DNA from: Chitinophagales bacterium
GTDB lineage: Bacteria; Bacteroidota; Bacteroidia; Chitinophagales; Saprospiraceae
Length of the DNA: 64,000 bases
Direction: 5' to 3'
NCBI GenBank assembly: GCA_017303475.1
Contig: JAFLBO010000004.1
Location: 62,001 to 126,000, forward strand
The position numbers were made by a program, and so were the translations under genes. Shown here piece by piece: positions 60,903 to 64,000 of this stretch. The number at the start of each line of letters is the position of its first letter. Position 1 is the stretch's first letter. A model generated the notes under the pieces. The model did not search any database, was not told the origin of the DNA, and worked only from the letters and a program-made list of their open reading frames with translations.

Positions 60903-61943
60903 ATGATTAAAAAAATCCTACAATTTTTGTTATTCCTGGGCATTGGTGTGAGCATCATGTCCTGGTTGTTTATCAACCAAAATGCCGCCTTCCAGGAACA
61001 ATGTCGCCTGGATGGGACCCCGGCCGATCAGTGCAGTTTGACAGACAAGCTGTTGCAAGACTTCGGTACGGTGAACATCTGGTGGATACTGGCGGTACTG
61101 CTGGCTTTCACGGTGAGCAATATTTTTCGTGCGTGGCGTTGGCAAATGTTGCTTGAACCCATGGGTTACCGCGTTGGTTTTGGCAATTCACTCATGACCA
61201 TTCTGGTGGGATATCTGGCCAATTTGTTCATCCCGCGCATGGGCGAGGTGGTACGCGCGGGTTCGCTGGCGCGCTACGAGAAAGTGCCCATGGAAAAAGT
61301 GATGGGTACGCTGGTGGTAGACCGGCTGATGGATTTTCTGTGTTTGGCTCTGGTGGTGGGACTGGCTTTTTTGTTTGAAGGCAATACCGTGCTGGCGTTT
61401 ATTAACCAAAATAAAAGCGGCTCCGAAAGCGGCGGGTTATTGAGTAATCCGCTGGTACTAGGCTTTTTGGCTGCCATGGCTTTGGTGGCCATTCTGGTGT
61501 GGAGTTTACGAAAAAAACTGGCTCAGATAGCTCTTTTTCGCAAAGTTGGAGCCTTGTTAAAGGGCTTTCTGGACGGTATTCGCAGCGTTTTTAAACTGAA
61601 AAATCCGGTATTGTTCATTGCTTACTCCCTGGGTATTTGGGTCATGTTTTACCTGCAATGCTGGTTCAACCTCAAAGCCTTTCCGCCTACTGCCCAGCTC
61701 GACTGGAGTGCGGCCATGATGGTTTTTGTGTTTGGTACTTTCGGGTTTGTTATACCCTCTCCCGGCGGCATGGGCACTTTTCACGCCCTTTGTATTGCTT
61801 CTCTGGCCCTCTACGGCATCAGCGGCAGCGACGGCTTTTCCTACGCCAACATTGCTTTCTTTTCCGTTCAAATATTCTACAACCTCGTAGCCGGATTATT
61901 TTCTCTGTGGCTGCTGCCGAGGTGGAATAAGAAGGAAGGGTAA
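60903..61943 (+). CDS. LPG-synthase-type membrane protein (UPF0104/lysylphosphatidylglycerol synthase TM region)
   Basis: About 346 residues from the ATG at 60903; the longer frame starts at a TTG without support. It has eight or so helices. Family motifs include FRAWRWQMLLEPMGY, YLANLFIPRMGEVVRAGSLARYE and VDRLMDFLCLALVVGLAF, then FGFVIPSPGGMGTFHAL near the C-terminus. The family contains flippase domains of MprF and related lipid or isoprenoid-carrier transporters. No aminoacyltransferase domain is attached. A 22-bp tandem repeat follows the stop. Confidence 0.87.
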   Translation: MIKKILQFLLFLGIGVSIMSWLFINQNAAFQEQCRLDGTPADQCSLTDKLLQDFGTVNIWWILAVLLAFTVSNIFRAWRWQMLLEPMGYRVGFGNSLMTILVGYLANLFIPRMGEVVRAGSLARYEKVPMEKVMGTLVVDRLMDFLCLALVVGLAFLFEGNTVLAFINQNKSGSESGGLLSNPLVLGFLAAMALVAILVWSLRKKLAQIALFRKVGALLKGFLDGIRSVFKLKNPVLFIAYSLGIWVMFYLQCWFNLKAFPPTAQLDWSAAMMVFVFGTFGFVIPSPGGMGTFHALCIASLALYGISGSDGFSYANIAFFSVQIFYNLVAGLFSLWLLPRWNKKEG

Positions 61944-61960
61944 GGGGGTTGGGGGCATTT

Positions 61961-62070
61961 GAAGTCATTAATAAGGTCATTTGAAGTCATTAATAAGGTC
62001 ATTTGAAGTCATTAATAAGGTCATTTGATGTCATTAATAAGGTCATTTTAGGTCATTAATAAGGTCATTT
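61961..62070 (+). repeat. 22-bp tandem repeat containing GGTCATTT
   Basis: Five units of GAAGTCATTAATAAGGTCATTT with slight changes in the fourth and fifth, starting 18 bp after the membrane-protein stop. From 62103 to 62137 there is also an ACTCAAAC octamer repeat just before thiL. Confidence 0.9.
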
Positions 62071-62145
62071 CCTCACGCTCCCCTCACTCCCCAACCCAAC
62101 GCCAACTCAAACACTCAAGCACTCAAACACTCAAACACTCATCCC

Positions 62146-63168
62146 GTGGAAAGAACAGACGTAAATACACTTGGCGAATTTGGCCTGATTGATCACCTGA
62201 CGCGCGATTTTCCGTTGCAGCAGGCTTCTTCCATTAAGGGAGTGGGCGATGATGCCGCGGTTATTGACAACGGCAACCTGTGTACGGTGGTAAGCACTGA
62301 TATGCTGGTGGAAGGAATACACTTCGATCTGGCGTACACGCCGCTGAAACACCTGGGATTCAAATCGGTGGTGGTAAACCTATCGGATATCTACGCCATG
62401 AATGCCTTCCCGAAGCAGATTGTGGTGTCGATTGCGCTGTCTAATCGTTTTTCCGTGGAGGCGTTGGATGAGCTTTACGAAGGTATCCGGGCTGCTTGCA
62501 AAGCCTATGAAGTAGATCTGGTGGGCGGCGATACCACCTCTTCGCCTAAGGGTTTGACTATTAGTATTACGGCTATCGGGCAGGGAGAAAAAGAGCTTTT
62601 GGTGTACCGCAATGGCGCGCGTCCGGGCGACCTTATTTGTATTTCAGGCGAGCTGGGCGGGGCGTATCTGGGTCTGCAATTGCTGGAGCGTGAAAAACGG
62701 CTTTGGCTTGAAAATCCGAATATGCAGCCCGATCTGGAAAACCAGCAATACGCAGTAGGCAGGCAGTTGAAGCCTGAGGCGCGCAAGGACGTGATAGAAG
62801 CGTTCCGGAAAATTGGTCTGAAGCCAACTTCCATGATTGATATCTCAGACGGCCTGGCATCAGAGATTTTCCATATTTGCAAGCAAAGTCAGGTAGGCGC
62901 CTTATTGGAAGAAAGCGGGGTTCCGATCAATCATGAGGCACAGTTGCTGGCCCTGAAATTCAAGCTGGATCCTATTACCTGCGCACTCAATGGCGGTGAG
63001 GATTACGAATTGTTGTTCACCATTCGCCCGGAAGATGTGGATAAAGTGAAATTCCTCCCGGATATTTACATCGCCGGAGAAATACTGGAGGCAAAAGACG
63101 GGATTAAACTCAATACCAAGGGCGGCAATCTGCACGATCTAAAAGCCCAGGGCTGGGTTCATTTTTAA
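62146..63168 (+). CDS. thiL: Thiamine-monophosphate kinase
   Basis: 340 residues. ThiL phosphorylates thiamine monophosphate to the diphosphate. Signatures: GEFGLIDHLTRDF and GVGDDAAVI (metal-binding Asp residues) at the N-terminus, STDMLVEGIHFDL, NLSDIYAMNAFPKQ, VGGDTTSS, and C-terminal DISDGLASEIFHICK and NGGEDYELLF. GTG start at 62146; the family begins with this segment. No other thiamine genes and no TPP riboswitch are visible upstream. Confidence 0.95.
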   Translation: MERTDVNTLGEFGLIDHLTRDFPLQQASSIKGVGDDAAVIDNGNLCTVVSTDMLVEGIHFDLAYTPLKHLGFKSVVVNLSDIYAMNAFPKQIVVSIALSNRFSVEALDELYEGIRAACKAYEVDLVGGDTTSSPKGLTISITAIGQGEKELLVYRNGARPGDLICISGELGGAYLGLQLLEREKRLWLENPNMQPDLENQQYAVGRQLKPEARKDVIEAFRKIGLKPTSMIDISDGLASEIFHICKQSQVGALLEESGVPINHEAQLLALKFKLDPITCALNGGEDYELLFTIRPEDVDKVKFLPDIYIAGEILEAKDGIKLNTKGGNLHDLKAQGWVHF

Positions 63169-63192
63169 CCCTGTTTGCCCACAAAATTACCC

Positions 63193-64000
63193 ATGAACAA
63201 ACGCCCCACGCTCTATTTTGCACTGGTAGCATTGGCCCTGATTGCGGCCATGTTCTACTATGTGTATGAGTCGAACCAACCGAAATACGATTGGACGGAG
63301 GGCAGTTGGAAAAAGAAAGGGTATGATGAAAAGAACGACCAGCCCTACGGCACACAAATCCTGCACAGGCTGCTGGAAGGTTACTTTCCCGGTAAAAAAC
63401 TGACTGACATAAAGGAAAATCCAGGCAAAGAGTTGCCGCTGGATTCCAGTGCCACCGGACAGAATTATGTGTTTGTAGGCGAGGCTATGTTCATGGATTC
63501 TTTGGCCACCAAAAGGCTGTTGGATTTTGTAGCCCTGGGTAATACCGCACTCATAGCCAGCAAAACCATACCGTTCGACCTCATGACTTTTGTCTATTTT
63601 GAGGAATGTGAGGAGGCGCCCTGGACGGATTATGGCATGTTTGAAGACAGTCTGGCCTGGCTTTCGCTGCGCACCCCGGCCCTGCCAGATAGTGTTACCA
63701 GATTCTTTTTTGCCAAACAAAACAAGCCTCATCCATACGCCTGGCATTACATAGAATACTATCATTTCTGCGACTCCCTGCCACAGTATCCGTTGGGGTA
63801 TTTGAACAAGGATTATGTGAATTTTGCCGAATTTCCGCACGGAAAAGGCCGGTTTTTGCTGCACACCAACCCTATTGTTTTTTCCAATTTCAGCTTGATG
63901 CGTGCCGAAACCCGCCCATACCTCAAGGGCGTGTTATCCCATTTATCGGAGGGCGATATATACTGGGATGCTGCCAGCAGGGTTCCGGAAGCGGTGGGGC
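63193..64000 (+). CDS. DUF4350-domain membrane-anchored protein (partial)
   Basis: The frame opens at ATG 63193, 24 bp after thiL, and stays open to the window edge (269 codons visible). An N-terminal membrane helix (YFALVALALIAAMFYYV) is followed by YGTQILHRLLEGYFPGKKL and VFVGEAMFMDSLATKRLLDFVALGNTALIAS, the DUF4350 pattern (a GATase-like fold at the outer side of the membrane). Members often sit next to MoxR and DUF4129/DUF58 genes. Only the C-terminus is missing. Co-transcription with thiL is likely. Confidence 0.8.
   Translation, partial: MNKRPTLYFALVALALIAAMFYYVYESNQPKYDWTEGSWKKKGYDEKNDQPYGTQILHRLLEGYFPGKKLTDIKENPGKELPLDSSATGQNYVFVGEAMFMDSLATKRLLDFVALGNTALIASKTIPFDLMTFVYFEECEEAPWTDYGMFEDSLAWLSLRTPALPDSVTRFFFAKQNKPHPYAWHYIEYYHFCDSLPQYPLGYLNKDYVNFAEFPHGKGRFLLHTNPIVFSNFSLMRAETRPYLKGVLSHLSEGDIYWDAASRVPEAVG

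Noticed and set aside
61944..62145. TPP riboswitch upstream of thiL
   Set aside because: The gap is filled by simple tandem repeats; no CUGAGA or other thi-box motif is visible.

Overview
The window comes from a Bacteroidota chromosome, most likely in or near the Saprospiria (inference). The basis is a C-terminal type IX secretion (T9SS) sorting domain at the left edge, a complete SprA/Sov-type T9SS translocon gene of 2618 codons, LytS/LytTR regulation, a grasp-with-spasm peptide cluster, near-absence of Shine-Dalgarno sequences, and many start-proximal TAnnTTTG elements, the Bacteroidota -7 box. Most genes have balanced G+C. One ~4 kb cassette (about 20985-25070) is strikingly AT-rich.

Layout. 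1-2.0 kb: end of a T9SS-secreted protein, an alpha/beta hydrolase and an unknown protein. 2.4-10.1 kb: an RND efflux operon (TetR, TolC, membrane-fusion protein, RND pump) read on the minus strand and split by a plus-strand toxin-antitoxin pair whose PIN toxin has an in-frame stop. 10.3-19 kb: DMT exporter, FabH, an OmpA-type envelope protein, a LytTR regulator, two LytS-like kinases and HemC. 18.3-27.8 kb: a complete graspetide (grasp-with-spasm RiPP) locus on the minus strand: C39 peptidase/ABC exporter, HTH protein, precursor peptide, OmpA-DUF6624 fusion, ATP-grasp maturase, 78-aa unknown, SPASM maturase (interrupted by an in-frame TAA), HlyD adaptor and a redoxin-like lipoprotein. 28-34.5 kb: a transposase relic, a second RND pump, an O-antigen ligase and a Wzz-like protein. 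34.9-42.8 kb: sprA. 42.9-64 kb: mostly housekeeping and envelope genes (acyltransferases, HAD phosphatase, FemAB-like acetyltransferase, methyltransferase, POTRA/barrel protein, Na+/solute symporter, tRNA-Cys, oligopeptide ABC permease, gpmI, dtd, trmB, an LPG-synthase-type membrane protein, thiL, DUF4350). They include a 42-aa membrane protein with its own promoter and terminator.

Intergenic DNA is unusually rich in repeats: short arrays built on GGTCATTT that begin at or just after stop codons, four copies of a REP-like palindrome, a mosaic ~160-bp repeat, and several very long inverted repeats, one with perfect 52-bp arms. The two most rewarding signals are the chimeric graspetide locus and the stop-proximal GGTCATTT arrays.
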